From Calvatia gigantea (taxonomy: Eukaryota > Basidiomycota > Agaricomycetes > Agaricales > Lycoperdaceae), in NCBI GenBank assembly GCA_025093985.1, contig JACAAK010000009.1:3286001-3350000 (forward strand): a stretch of 64,000 nucleotides of DNA. The letters are read 5' to 3'. The notes beneath the pieces are model-generated. The model was not told where the DNA came from, made no database searches, and saw only the letters and a list, made by a program, of their open reading frames with translations. Each line of letters begins with the position of its first letter. Positions within the stretch are counted from its first letter, which is position 1. The position numbers were made by a program, and so were the translations under genes. Positions 35,418 to 47,474 of this stretch are shown piece after piece.

Positions 35418-36182
35418 TGAGCCTCAATGGATAGCAAACCTCAAAGCAGCTTATGTATTAACAGTAATGAAATACCGAAAGCAACGGGATTGAGGGCAAA
35501 TGTGAGCACAGGAAGGAGTGGAGAGAGAGAAAGTTCGAGAGGCGCTGTGAATTTCGACTCCGAGTCTCGTCTCCAACGGCGGTGGTGACTAAAGGTGTCC
35601 TTCACGTGACTTTGCCATTCGCAGCGTTTCTACATTTCTATCCCGCAACAAGCAAATACTATTAAGACGCAGTGGACATAGTTAAGACCTGTCTAAGTAT
35701 CTATGCCCGCTCAACTGCGCGGTATCCACGTGAGAATTACAGTCCTGAGTAATGTCGCGAAGAAGTCCCGTGGAGGTGTGGTGATTGCGTGGGTATGAAC
35801 GGGGCCACAGTGAAGATTACGACGAACCATAATCTAAGGGGAACTCGGGAGTATAGGAAAATAAAGGTGAATACATAAAAATACATATGAAAGAGTGAAG
35901 GGAGTCAAGGGGGGGGGCGGATAATGAATGAAGTTGGCTGATTACCTCTCATCCTCACCAGGGTCCTCTCCTGGGAAGTTGTCTGGGCATGCCACCCGTT
36001 TTCTTCCCATCCACTTACAATTGATTTGCAAAGGGAGCGCGGGTGCAATAATTATTGTAACGAATGACTATCATTAAAATCAGACTATACGACGTTCACA
36101 AACAACTGGAGCTGCCACTCTCAATCTACGAGCAACAAGTCCTTCTTAAATTTGGTACGTAATCATCGCATGCAATGACTGC
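35418..36182. promoter_or_regulatory. Upstream region of Ypi1 with CACGTG boxes
   Basis: About 760 bp between two minus-strand genes. CACGTG occurs at 35603-35608, about 185 bp upstream of the Ypi1 ATG, and again near 35727. No gene is seen. A G run lies near 35910. Confidence 0.35.
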
Positions 36183-36846
36183 TTAGTGCAAAGAGGCAAT
36201 AGCACCGTGCGCACTCCCGAATGCAGCAGAGACGGAAGCGGGAGAAGTCAAATCGTTCCAGTTGGATCCACCAACAACAACGGTGCGAGCACCAAGATCA
36301 TGACCGGTAAAGCCGAAATTGTCAACCGAGAGCGATCCATCACCATGGACAATCTTGCCGAAATGGCTAGCGATGCCAGCGTCGAAGCCGACACGATGAC
36401 CAGAGACACGGTGCAAGTCATTACGGAAGAGACCGATGCTGGCGTGGAATTGTTCGAAGACCACGGTTTGGGTCTCAACCTCGCAAACCTGCTCAGTGAT
36501 AATCCTCTTGGCCATCTCTTGGAGGACGAGCAAGCGTTGCTGAATGATCTCGACGGCTTGTGTGCGGCAGACTAGGCGAGAAGAGGTGTCGACAACTTGG
36601 TTGAAGTGGGCTGAGCTGTCGAAGTTGTCGATGCCATAGAAATTGTCAAAGTTGTCGAAGGAGGAGAGGCCACCCCAGTGGTGGAAGGAGGGGAAGCCTC
36701 GAGGGGCTTGAACAAGCGTTAGAATATTATCATCTTTGGAGGTTTGATGACTTACTGAGATCACGGGTGGCTGGAACCGGCTTGGCGATGGCGCCGCCAA
36801 CGAGAGCAGAAGCAAGAAGGAAGGTAGAAGCGAGCTTGGCAAACAT
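36183..36846 (-). CDS. Small secreted protein of unknown function
   Basis: Two exons, 36757-36846 region (ending 36756) and 36183-36706, joined by a 49 bp intron (36707-36755), give 205 residues. Start MFAKLASTFLLASALVGG, with AIAKP as a clear signal peptide and cleavage site. The mature part has SSFDNFDNFYGIDNFDSS, a helical middle (EIIQQRLLVLQEMAKRII) with two Cys (LVCRTQ, EQVCEVE), and a C-terminal half with VGFDAGIASHFGKIVHGDGS, NFGFTGHDLGARTVVVGGSN and DLTSPASVSAAFGSAHGAI. No enzyme motif is recognised. The protein reads cleanly in one frame. Conserved secreted proteins with this N-terminal layout are common in basidiomycetes, but I cannot name the family. Confidence 0.8.
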
Positions 36847-39800
36847 GCTGATAAGAGTTGTTTGGCTATGGTATCATGAATAGCTGAGCTGAATCTAAGA
36901 GCGCAATAGTCCTCACCTGGAAAGCGAAAAGGAACGAAGTAAAGTCGGTTAGAAATTAAAGGCACCCGGCCACGAACAGGAAGACTAAGAGAAGGAGGGA
37001 ACGAAGGTGATGGTTTTCAACGAGAAATCCCAGCCACTTTTTATAAGCACCAGATGGATATCCAAGCGAACCACCAGTACGGTACAGGATACAAACGATA
37101 GACATCGTTTGCCTGCTGACACCATAACAACCACATTTCAGCGTAGGTTCGGACACCCATCTGACTGTGGGCGCGCGCCAACCCTACTTCCTGTGCAATT
37201 AAGTGTTGCACTTCAACCTTTCGAGAGGAAGTTAAAAATAACGTCTGATGCCAAGCCGTGGCTCAGGGACTTACATTGGCGTTTTGATGATCCTCTCGGG
37301 CCATGTCATTGGACAATGAAGGTGATATCTCTCATTTCGACTTCAGTGATTGGTGGCTGGCTGCACGATATCTGTTCATCAAAAAGCCCAGCCTTTTCCG
37401 GCGGCCCTTGGCGGAATATGTATTCAGTATAGGTAGCTGCTTTGCGGACGCCCCCGACATTGACTTCCGACGAGTCAGTGAAGTCATGGCAATCATCAAG
37501 CCATCAGCCAGCATCAGTTAAATGGCACGGTGTGCCCTCTCAAACGTTGAGTGCATCCCATCCAAAACCCGCCACCAGGGGACATGTGTAATATGATCGA
37601 CATAAAGTAATTAAATCATAAACTCTAACCCCTTCCTTACTGGCGGAGACTGGACTTTTCGTGGCATAGTGTCGCGGGCGGGTAGCTTGTGTAACAATCT
37701 TGTCCGTTGCCTTAACGCCAGTACGGTGCAGTGAGGCATACCACCAACTTGGGCGGCTGTATTCGTGTCTCCCTTTTTTTCTGTTTGGATGTTGGCAGAA
37801 CAAACAGAGCTGTGATAATGCTAATCTATGGAATCCGACGAGTATTCTAAGAGTGAAGTGGACGACCTAAAAGCTTGACGGCGGCCTGGCCCAATATACT
37901 ATACTTCCAGCAGAACCTAGTTCAATATGCGTTGAATAAATCTAAGACAAGGACGCCCTGGAAGAGGATCAGAGGCAAATGTAGCCTTGCCTCGTTTCAT
38001 GTAAAATGAAGGATATGAAGTTCGTTCTAGTTACCTCCTCCATCGACCTTCCGCTCTTCGCCACTTTCACGTCCGGTTCTGTAGCAAAAATGTGCCATAA
38101 ATTGTATTTATCCGCTGTTGAGAGAAAATAAATAGCCGGCATTTACCCGAACTTAGGCGTTCCGTCCCCCGCCGCTATCTCATCCCCCTTGATCAATCGC
38201 AGGTGTAACCTCTCGGTCTTCCCCTTGTTCAGGGACCCCTCTGTCCCATGGCGAAGGCGACACTGCGATTTTGAACCCTTGGGAACTATTGTCCTCGCCC
38301 CTTTTATCCTGCGTCTGTATCACCGTGCTGGCCCATATCCCACGGGTAAACCCAAGGAGCCGTACCTAATCCGAACCCATTATTCACCCTCCGAACACGT
38401 ACTGATATCCGTCACTTCACTGGGATATTATTCCATTTGGGTGTAGAGGTAGTCTCAAAGATACAGGATTCGATCCTCAGACGCTTCAAATGTATGGGTG
38501 GTTTCACTACTGTGCTTATTCCTCGGACGACACGTTTTCGTCAGGTTTTGTAGGCTCGCAGTGACTAAACTGTTGGAGTTTCTTGTGCTTCGTATAATGA
38601 AATTTTCCGATGTCAACTCCGGTAGAGTACCATTCTATTATTGCTCAGAAGGGCGGAAGGAGAGTATAAGGAGCCGCGCGGCTGAGGATATCAGGGCGAT
38701 CGGGAAAGATGGGGTTGGTTTCCGAGGAACTAGGATCGGCCAAACTTGTCGGAATAACATCTCAGGAAGAGAAGGAACAACAGCTGGCCAAAGTTCGAGT
38801 TTGTGGGTCCCGCAGTCAGCCTTGCGGTGGTGACAAGAACGCTTTTTTCACGGCCCTCATTTTGACGGGAGGGATGTGGTGCTGTCGCGATCACATTGAA
38901 TCACAACAATCCAGCAAGAATACGACAAGCTCTTTTAACCCCGAAGGAAAGAAAGTCCTGGGTTTCCTCTCTGAGCTGCATCATCTTGATGCCCGACCAA
39001 TTCAATATGGCCAAAGTGTTGTGGACTTTGTTTTTGTCCCGCGTTCAAGTACTACCCCTGTAGTTCAGAGGCCAGGTTAGGTATTGTGCGCAGTGGTGCG
39101 CATCGGACCATCTTTTGGAGGGTGTTTTACGATGTTATCACCTCCCAGGAGTCCAGTGCAAGGGAGTACACCCAAAGAGACTAATGAGGTTTCTGCCAGT
39201 TCCCTTCAACTGAGGTTGTACCGCAGCGTGTCCAGCCATCAGGCGAAAACATGACCAAGTTTGAGTGAGAAAACTGTTGGATATCACTCGTGAATCAGCA
39301 TTGATTCACATTATCACTTGGCGGGTTCTCCTGTGATTTTTAGGCTCTTCTTGCACATTCTGCCGACAGCGGCGATCAACTCTTAATCAAGCCAACAGTC
39401 GCCACTAGTCTACAAAAGTTCGATTTGTTCGGTGGCGAAAGTCATATGAGTCCAAAGTCGAGTATTTATACCCCTGCAAGTTGTTTCTGCGGACCCGTGG
39501 CCCGCGGACGTGCGTTTTATGGCAGGTCTTGCTGTTGGAATCAGTCCCAATACTTATCAATCATGTCCCATCTGCAACAACTGGGCCATGAGAAACCTGC
39601 GATAGAAGGACAAGGAAATGGTAGCTTGGGGGAACCAGAAAAGATAAGCGCTGAAAAGAATGATGCTGGAATGACAGTGCAGTGAGTAGAATGCCAAAGG
39701 GGGAAAACTTGTGCGTTTATCATGTGCTATTTTGGGGGAGGAGTGTCTGTGATGAATGGACTTCGTGTGATATGACGTTTGAGCGCTTACTTGCCGAAAT

Positions 39801-40285
39801 TTGCGTCACTTATGCAATGGAAATGTAACAGCCTTCACCATTACGAGCGAGCGGAACGGAGCCTAAAGGGCAGGACCAGAAATGCAGATATCCAGATGCT
39901 ATGCATTGCCCATTGTAATTGCTGTAAAAGTACACGAATTGCCTATGTGAAAATAAGAATAATACAAAGTTGTCAAGACCGATGGAACAAGGTGGGAACG
40001 AAGTGAAAGTTAAAATCGGAGCACCGTTTCAAGACGAATCAGATACGGATCGTGCATGCTCGAAATCAGAACGTTGAACGTCGAATGGGGCTGTGATGTG
40101 GCGTTTAGTGTGAGGGTATGTCTTCCAGAGGTCGAGTGGACGATCAACGTCAGTAGAAGGGGGGTATAAGGGTGGATGTGAGGTGGCATTATAAATAGCG
40201 TCGTGACCGGGTCATGGGTAGGAGTGGCGTAAGGTGCGGATATGATGCAAAGGCTCATCCATAATAAACCCTAAAGAGAAAGCTG
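36847..40285. other. Long gene-poor stretch
   Basis: About 3.4 kb. ORFs at 37007-37521, 38498-39080, 39425-39685 and 39779-40006 (plus) are not supported by motifs, codon pattern or splice sites that I can see. ORF 37303-37521 (MSLDNEGDISHFDFSDWW) looks somewhat protein-like but is isolated. No RNA gene was found. Confidence 0.35.
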
Positions 40286-41266
40286 TTAACAGGGAGCCCG
40301 TGGTATACGGATAGGAGAGACGCGCACCCTTTGGCTGTTGTTGATATAGGCTTGAAGTCCTTCCGACCCTTCGTTTATGAAATGTCGTAGAACCTTTTCC
40401 CAATCATCCCGGCTGTCCCAGCTGATCTTGCTCGGTAGGATCAACTTCCACTGGAACAACTTGGCTCACGGTGCCACATTGCAGGATGACGATGAGAGCA
40501 CCAACGCCACCATTAGCTCGGCATCTGTCTTCTCGGCGTTGAATATCTGCCATAACTAGTGGATCTTGAATGTACTGGCGTGGGACGATATGTGTAGACA
40601 TGACAGAAAACCTGTGCTTCATTGTTAGAAGCTCCATTTCAGAAGAATGGAGTGGGGTAGAGTGGGGCTTACCGGCGATGAGATTCCGGGTGATTTTGAT
40701 AGTTAAGTTCGATAAGGAGAGCGTTTTGGCGGAGATTGGCAGGAACGCGCTTAAGTTGGAGGGCCTGGAATCCCGCCCAACCGAGAAGAGCGGTATGTAC
40801 AGAAGTAAAATTGCGGAGGTTCTTGGCGAGGTTTTCGTCTCCAAAGGAAGAGAGAGGCCTGTTGTTTTGCGCCTGCCATTTGAGAAGCCATGTGTTGGCA
40901 GATAGTGCGGTGGGATGGCCAGTGTATCTTTTGGCAGTCTGGTGACTACAATTGGCAGATTAGATCTTGTGAAGACCGAGTGAAGGAGGTTGGCACTCAC
41001 ACAATACTGAGTTGTCATCTAGTTGAAGGAACGACAACGTCAGATGTATGATACTGATGCAGAAGTGAAATCGACGTACGCAACCACCACATAGTCTGAA
41101 CCGCACAGTGGAAGTCTCGGCCGCACCGCACTGGTCAGCAAATGCGATACCCACGCTGCCGATGCTGGTGAATTGGAGGGGCATGGAAGTTGGCAGCGGC
41201 GGGCTGAGAATAGTAAGCAGTAGCCATTGTTGATGGAGAACCAGGGGATGGATTGGACTGGGCCAT
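40286..41266 (-). CDS. MYND-type zinc finger protein
   Basis: Start at 41266 (MAQSNPSPGSPSTMATAYY). Spliced, it carries a complete MYND finger: ICDQCGAAETSTVRF, LCGGC, MTTQYC, SPDCQKIHWPSHRTICQHMA, giving the C-x2-C, C-x2-C, C-x3-C, H-x3-C pattern of a protein-interaction zinc finger. Then FGDENLAKNLRNF, TALLGWAGFQALQLKRVPAN, MSTHIVPRQYIQDPLVMADI, RREDRCRANGGVGALIVILQ, VVPVEVDPT and ISWDSRDDWEKVLRHFINEG. Three one-base insertions break the frame: plus-strand A at 41137 (between the first two Cys), 40858-40859 and about 40433. Each correction restores the MYND Cys spacing or the conserved tail. Tiny exons of about 18 bp are flanked by canonical introns. Likely nuclear or cytosolic adaptor; partner unknown. 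Confidence 0.87.
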
Positions 41267-42110
41267 TATTGTGAAGGTGTAATATATATCCGTGTCATTG
41301 GAGGGAGTATCGGAACGACGTGACGAAAAGAACAAAAAAGCTGGGAGTAAAGGAATGTGCTTTTTGTCTCGACATTTGTTTCTTTTTGTTACACCTCGGA
41401 GTCACGGGACTTGGATAACAAAAGACTGGTCCTCGTAGTCCCCTTTGGTCCGCCAACAATTAACTCCCCATCAGGGTTCGAACTTCCACACAAAAGCGCA
41501 TGGGAGCCGCTATCTCCGCACGTTCATCGCCCTCAAGCGCTCGCCATTCTTCCAGAAAGTACCGTCGATTATGAATGTTGGTTTCGTCCTTGGGTGTATG
41601 GTTCCTTTTTGGGGCATTCCTCTTTCAGCTAGCTTTCGTTTTGAGGCCGAGCATATAGGGGCTATCAAAATTTAGGCTACGGCCACGTTAAAGACGATGA
41701 CGCGGTTGTTCTCCATTGTGTTTATGAGCTATATCGAAGCCTGTAAACATTCATGAAATGCCAATGGTTGTGAGAATATCGAGTCATACATACCATGCCA
41801 GTGCTTTTAAGGGTTCTTGCGATGGTTTGGCTTCAAGTGCTAGGAATCAGCCTAGCTAACAGTCGGAAGTAAAGGAGGTTATGCACAGCCACTTGCATAA
41901 ATATCACGTGAGGTCTGACGAAAGGATTAGTCACACTCACAGCCCCAAGGTTTCTGACTCGAGTCAGTCGGCGCGATTTTTCCAGTCGGCACAGCCATTT
42001 TGGAGAGCGGGATTACTGAACTGATATCTGATAAGGAAATAACCAAATGCAAAAATTTATAATCACTGAGATCTGTGGTTCCTCTTCTTGACAAGCTACC
42101 ACTGACAAAG
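41267..42110. promoter_or_regulatory. Divergent promoter region between MYND gene and IDO copy 1
   Basis: About 840 bp separating two divergently transcribed genes. CACGTG at 41905-41910 lies about 200 bp upstream of the IDO start. No gene in the interval. Confidence 0.35.
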
Positions 42111-43629
42111 ATGAGCTTCGCTGGCCTGCCCTCAAATCATTTCCTCGCACAACCCCGACCAGATCCTCTCTTTGCTCAACCGACAGGTCTTGTTGACACA
42201 ACTACACTCGCCGCCCATGATTTTGACGTCGACAACCGGACCGGTTTCATGCCCCCGCAGCCGCCTCTTGCGCGATTGCCTGGAGGATGGGAAATCTGGG
42301 AATCTAATCTAGATGCTGCAATTTCGCAGAAACTACAATTAGCTGAGCGGGTGGAGAGGCTAGCTACGGAGCAGAGGTCGGTGGAGACAGGTAAATCCAG
42401 ATTCTGGCGCGACTGCGTTGCAAAGGTAACCCGAGACGCCCATTCATAATAAACTTTCTTTTACTAATGTGCTTTTAATAGATGCCCTGCCTTTCAATAG
42501 AAGATCTCAAGCGCTCAGGAGCGGGCGCTTCGAAGGACACACCTTGTGTTAACCTGGCTGTTCCACTTCTATGTTCACACAACGCCTTCTACACAACATA
42601 TTGTGGTACCTCGGTCACTGGCCATCCCCCTACTCCAAGTTTCTGCTCAGCTCCAACTCCCTCCCGTCCTCACCTACTCCGATACCGTTCTCTACAATTG
42701 GGCCTACAAGCAGACCTACGATGACGAGACTGTATCCAACATGATACCCACAATCCATAACATTCAGTGCCAAACATCGTTCACTGGCTCTAATGATGAG
42801 GCAGAGTTTTATCTCACGTCGTCCCGTATCGAACTTCGGGGTACGGAAGTCCTCGAACTCATGCGCCTGAGCATGGACGAAATCTTCGTTGATGATGATA
42901 TTGCTGTTCGTCGAATCACAGTGGTATCTGGAACGCATGGCCGCGGTCATTCTAGAACTACGCGGGATCTTGTTGGACGTCAAGAAAAATGTCGATCCTG
43001 ACATGTTCTATAATCAGATCAGACCGTGGCTGCGAGGCGTCGATGGGGATTCATTGGGTCGACCGTGTATATTTGAAGGTCGAGAAGAAGTCGAGGGCTG
43101 GACCGAAATGCCAGAGGTTTCTGGTGCGAGTGCTGGGCAAAGCTCCCTCATCCAGGCTTTAGACATTTATCTGGGTGTCGACACAGAAGCACCTCAAACA
43201 TCATTCATGTCTCATCCATCGAAGAAATCTTTCCAAGAACGGATGCGGGCTTACATGCCCCGTCACCATCGAGCGTTCCTGAATCACCTCCGAGGAAACC
43301 CACGAACAATTCGTGCGTTTGTTCAGAAGGCTTCCACCGAGGGGTGCGACTTCCCAATTCTGGCAGCTTATAACGCTGCTGTGAAAGCGCTCAAGGAGTT
43401 TAGAGATGCGCATATGATAGTTACGACATTGTTCATCATCTTGCCGGCTCGGCGGGCGGCGACTAGGGGTCCTTCGCAAGGGCAGGAAAATGAAGCTAGG
43501 AAGTCTGAGGGAGGAGAGGAGAATGTGAATATAGAAAGCGAAGGGATTAAGGGAACTGGAGGTACAGATCTGGTCAAGTTTCTCAAGGGTGTTCGAAACC
43601 AAACTTTCGAGACATACCTACCGAAGTAA
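42111..43629 (+). CDS. Indoleamine 2,3-dioxygenase (IDO), copy 1
   Basis: Haem dioxygenase opening the indole ring of tryptophan to N-formylkynurenine, the first step of the kynurenine/NAD route. Exon 1 42111-42425, intron 42426-42481, exon 2 from 42482. Conserved landmarks: FDVDNRTGFMPPQPPLARLP, HLVLTWLFHFYVH, IVVPRSLAIPLLQVS, LPPVLTYSDTVLYNWA, CQTSFTGSNDEAEFYLTS, YNQIRPWLRG, SGASAGQSSLIQALDIYLGV, MPRHHRAFLNHLRGNPRTI, AVKALKEFRDAHMIVTTLFI (His is the proximal haem ligand) and KGTGGTDLVKFLKGVRNQT. Two single-base insertions: T at 42515 (exon 2 start) and GG at 42923-42924 (before YLERMAAVI). With these corrected the gene is full length and all expected catalytic-pocket segments are present. 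First of three tandem IDO genes. Confidence 0.92.
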
Positions 43630-45232
43630 TCTGCAAGTCGTAATTAGAGTTCGCTGGCTGTTAGCTGTAATTTTAAATTAGATACCGTCACACCCGGACG
43701 CTCAGTTCGAATTTTCTCACTTCTAAATAACACCCCTCTGATCCGTGCTTTGCCGTGTTGCGGCCTGTGAGAGCTTTCCATATAGGCACTCCGAGGAAGA
43801 CGCCAGTTCATCTAAAGCTGACACTAAAGGGCGCATTTTCTCATCTCACCTTGGCCAGACGGACCTGGTCGGACGCCTCATATTTCTCCTGCCATGAAGC
43901 ATCCATGCGGTTATGGTTGAATGCATAGTAATACATCAGATGCAGCCGCAGTTCAACCGTTTGACCAGATGATCGCAGGCGAACAGCAGGTCTATATTAA
44001 AGGGGTGGAGCCGGAAAAAAGAAAGTTCGCGATTCTGGTTAAGCCTTTAGTGATGGCCAGGTCCCGTGCAGACTGATTTATCATCCGACGTGATGAGTTC
44101 TATTCAGGTTAGTGGGACGACACTTACTAAGGCTTCTCAAAGCTCGCGTTTCATGTTCGATCGTTCTTTCTGCCGAGCTCGAGAATGCAGGATGATTTAC
44201 ACTGACTAGTAGGCAGTTCAATGGAGGAATGCCTCACTCTTCTGTATTCTGATCCAGGGGAAGTCTTTCGCTTGTTCTCTCTACAGCCCCTTTTCCTCCC
44301 CTGACGCATTACTCGAACATTCCAAACCCATCTGTTCTGGGCTTGGCCCCACTATGGGCCCTCGTTCCAATAAATATACACTCGCTTCCGGCGGCCCACT
44401 TTCCTCCTTGAGATTGGCATGGGAACCAATGCCGAATGTTGGCGGCACACCTGACTCCAAGAGAAATAAGGGTCAAGTATCAGATTGATGTGAGTCTCGG
44501 AGGAAGCACTGATGACAGTTATGTCTTTGATTGTTATCATCAGCAGCTCAACACGTAGCAGATGGGGAGCCACCAGAACGGAGCCCCATCACCGTGGATT
44601 CCGCTCTAAGAGGTTGGAAATATGTAAATACCCGTATCCGCAAGTGGCCCCATGGAGGTGACACCGCATCGCGCCTTCACATCTACAAGCTTCCGGAGGG
44701 ATACGGAAATGTACCCCTCGTTCGGCTTTACTCAAGCAAAGGCAAAAACGGCCAATTGATGTCACCGCTATGACGCCAAATTGTTTGATCCAGAAGGTGC
44801 TTCGTCACATCAAAGGGAACAAACGGGCATTGGCGTGTGATTGAATGTTACAAACACAGTAGCTCAGCGTGTGTAGCCCACTACCCGCCGCTCACGCAAA
44901 TTCACACAACATCAGGCTTCACACGATTTGGCTTCGGCATGAGTCGATTTAGCAGATCCACGGATTATTCCGACCTTCCATCTCTTATGATACTCCCGGT
45001 TCTGTTCCAGTATATATAGCTTGAGGTGCTAGAACGCCTGTTGCGACAGCACCCTGACATTGTCACTGCAATTCGCTCACTGGCATACTCTATAACCGAC
45101 TTCGACTGTCTTGCCCCTCAATAAATACCTCACAGTGCTAGCAGAGCAACGGTCACACCACGTTCGTATTCAACTTCTCTCAAGTAACAATACCACTCTT
45201 CGAACGGGAACCCACCAGAATTTCTCAGGACG
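43630..45232. other. Intergenic between IDO copies 1 and 2
   Basis: About 1.6 kb; no gene recognised. ORF 44531-44773 has no known motif. The spacing is larger than needed for a promoter, so a relic could be hidden, but I see no IDO similarity here. Confidence 0.35.
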
Positions 45233-46723
45233 ATGTATCCCCCCGAACTCTCGCTTAAGGAGGCAAACGGCCACAAACTCACGCCGAAGGATTTCTCCGT
45301 GGACCCGAGAACCGGGTTTGCACCGCCACTGATGCCGCTGCAGAGGCTCCCTGCCGAATGGGAGATATGGGAGGCGACATTAGACGCCGCGAAGGCGCAG
45401 AGATTCAAATCGGCTGAGCAAATCCTCTTGTTGGATGATCAGCAGAAGGTAGTTGAGGAGGAGAAGGCCAGGGCATGGAGGAAGACCGTTGACAAGGTAG
45501 GAACAGGAGTTCTACTCGTTGGTATACCTCTGACTGACCCTTGACAGATGCCAGTGTTGTCTATTGACAATCTCAAAGGCCGTGAAAGAGAACTCAGGCG
45601 GGCACGTCATGTCCTTTGTTTCACGGTTCAGTTCTATGCACAAAGCGTTCCTCAAGCCGAGGCTATCGTTGTTCCCCGGTCGCTCACCGTTCCCCTCCTC
45701 CTAATTTCGAAGGAACTTCATAATGCGTTTTATGTTACCTATTACGACCACGCTCTTGGGAACTGGTCTCACAGGGAGCCACGAGAGGAGGGGGCCCTTC
45801 CGACAGGCGATAACCTCCTAGCCCAGACCACGTTTACTGGGACTCCCGACGAAAACGAGTTCCATATGACCGATATCCGCATCGAGATCAAGGGTGCGGT
45901 TGCCCTCGAGTTGCTGAGACAAGCCACAGAGGAGATCCTGGGCAATGATAAGCCCGACGTTAAACGAATTACGGAGTACCTCGAACGTACGGCTGTCGCC
46001 ATCGATCAAGTAAAAGATGTCTTGATGAGCACCACGAAGCTCGTTAAACCCGAGGTGTTCTATGACGGAATCCGGCCATGGCTCATGGGCGCTGATGCTG
46101 ATCCTTGGGGACGACCATGGGCGTGGGAAGGCAGTGAGGAAGTCGAAGGCTCGGCAGAAATGCTGAAAAATATTAGCGGTCCGACTGCGGGCCAGAGCCC
46201 TCTAGTCCCAGCTCTGGATGCGTATCTGGGTGTGGAGGAGGACGAGAGCAAGACTTCTTTCCTGGATCGCGTTCGCGTTTATATGATGAGTCGTCATGAG
46301 GCGTTCCTTCAGCACCTTCGGTCGAACGGCCGCCCGATCCGGACCTTTGTTCAGAAAGTATCTGGGGAGCAGGGTGCGGATTCACCAGTTGTGACCGCAT
46401 ACGATGCTGCAGTCAAAGGCGATGAAGAGTTTCAGAGATGCGCATCTCATTATCGTGACACTGTATATCATAGTGCCCGCCAGACACGCCAAGGCAAGAG
46501 CTGGAAATCCGGGGATGGGTGTCACTTTGTCAGCGAAAGCCAGTCTGGTGCTGAAGCTGAACCAGCGGGGGAGCAAAAGAAAGACGAAAGCTCGGGGAAA
46601 GCTGCTTCTGGGAAGAGCGAAAGACACACCGGGGAGGCAGCGTTGAAAGGAAGTAAGGGGTACCTACTCATGAAGTTTTTGAAAGGATTTAGAGACCAGA
46701 CGAATCATGCTTATGTCGGTTGA
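45233..46723 (+). CDS. Indoleamine 2,3-dioxygenase (IDO), copy 2, haem-ligand region frame-shifted
   Basis: Exon 1 45233-45496, intron 45497-45547, exon 2 from 45548. Landmarks: FSVDPRTGFAPPLMPLQRLP, MPVLSIDNLKGRERELRRAR, IVVPRSLTVPLLLIS, TTFTGTPDENEFHMTDIRI, YDGIRPWLMG, SGPTAGQSPLVPALDAYLGV, MMSRHEAFLQHLRS and LLMKFLKGFRDQT. The ORF is continuous, but around 46415-46500 it reads AVKGDEEFQRCASHYRDTVY. Skipping one A in the AAA at 46415-46417 gives AVKAMKSFRDAHLIIVTLYI, the expected haem-ligand helix. The original frame is regained further on, which needs two more insertions or one deletion. Either the native protein has lost its haem His, or the region holds assembly errors. It is more divergent than copies 1 and 3 (for example SDTVLYNW reads YDHALGNW). 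Confidence 0.87.
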
Positions 46724-47474
46724 TCTTCTGTTGACGAGCTTTTTTTTCCGCAAAATCCCGACCCTTTCGATTTTTTGATTTAATACCATCATGATATCAA
46801 TGGTAGATTTCCTGTAATGTACATACCTTGTGTGCGAAGGTTGCATAAAACTCATATTCCACGAGTGAACGTACCCCCCAAATACCTGAGCACAGTTCCG
46901 CAAGCTGGCGGTACGTCCGATTGCGAGCAACAAGTTTCAAGGACTACACGATTTGGTACAGCACGTGGCCATAAATCCACATTTGGTCTCAGTCTATGAA
47001 AGACCAGTGGGTCGAAAATCTTCGCTCGAATCAATATCAAGCTATCCAGCGAAATGCACCGTCTCTCTGCCCCAGGTATTTGCCCCCACATATATCCCGG
47101 CTTCCAAGATGAGGATTCTCACCTATCACATTGAGTTAGGCGAATTGGTCCTTGCAGCATGGGCTTATCGTCTTCCTCCTCACCCACCATAATTCGAAGC
47201 AAATCCAATTTTGAAACAACCCCAGATGTCATTTGTAACAGTCAACACAAACATCTATTATCACATAACTCAATCACGGATAAGACCCGGCGGACATCAG
47301 GCCACATATATCATCCGTCGGGGATGCGGAATTAGCGCCTCAGCCACAGGCATTGTTTCATTCTTCTCCTGGGACATACTTTATAGGGGGGGGGTCCAAG
47401 AGCAACAGATTTTTTCTACCTTGCCCTGATTTTCATAACCCACAGTTTGTTGGTTGCTTCCCATTACGTTTACC
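46724..47474. other. Intergenic between IDO copies 2 and 3
   Basis: About 750 bp with no gene recognised; presumably the promoter of IDO copy 3. A run of nine G lies near 47388-47396. Confidence 0.35.

Noticed and set aside
36186..36575. 129-codon plus-strand ORF opposite the secreted protein
   Set aside because: The minus-strand reading has a signal peptide, an intron and a longer frame; the plus ORF is a shadow.
38461..38490. Possible tRNA (GGATTCGATCC-like T loop)
   Set aside because: No matching acceptor, D arm or anticodon stem upstream.
41470..41490. Possible tRNA T arm (GGGTTCGAACTTCC)
   Set aside because: No cloverleaf can be formed with the flanking bases.
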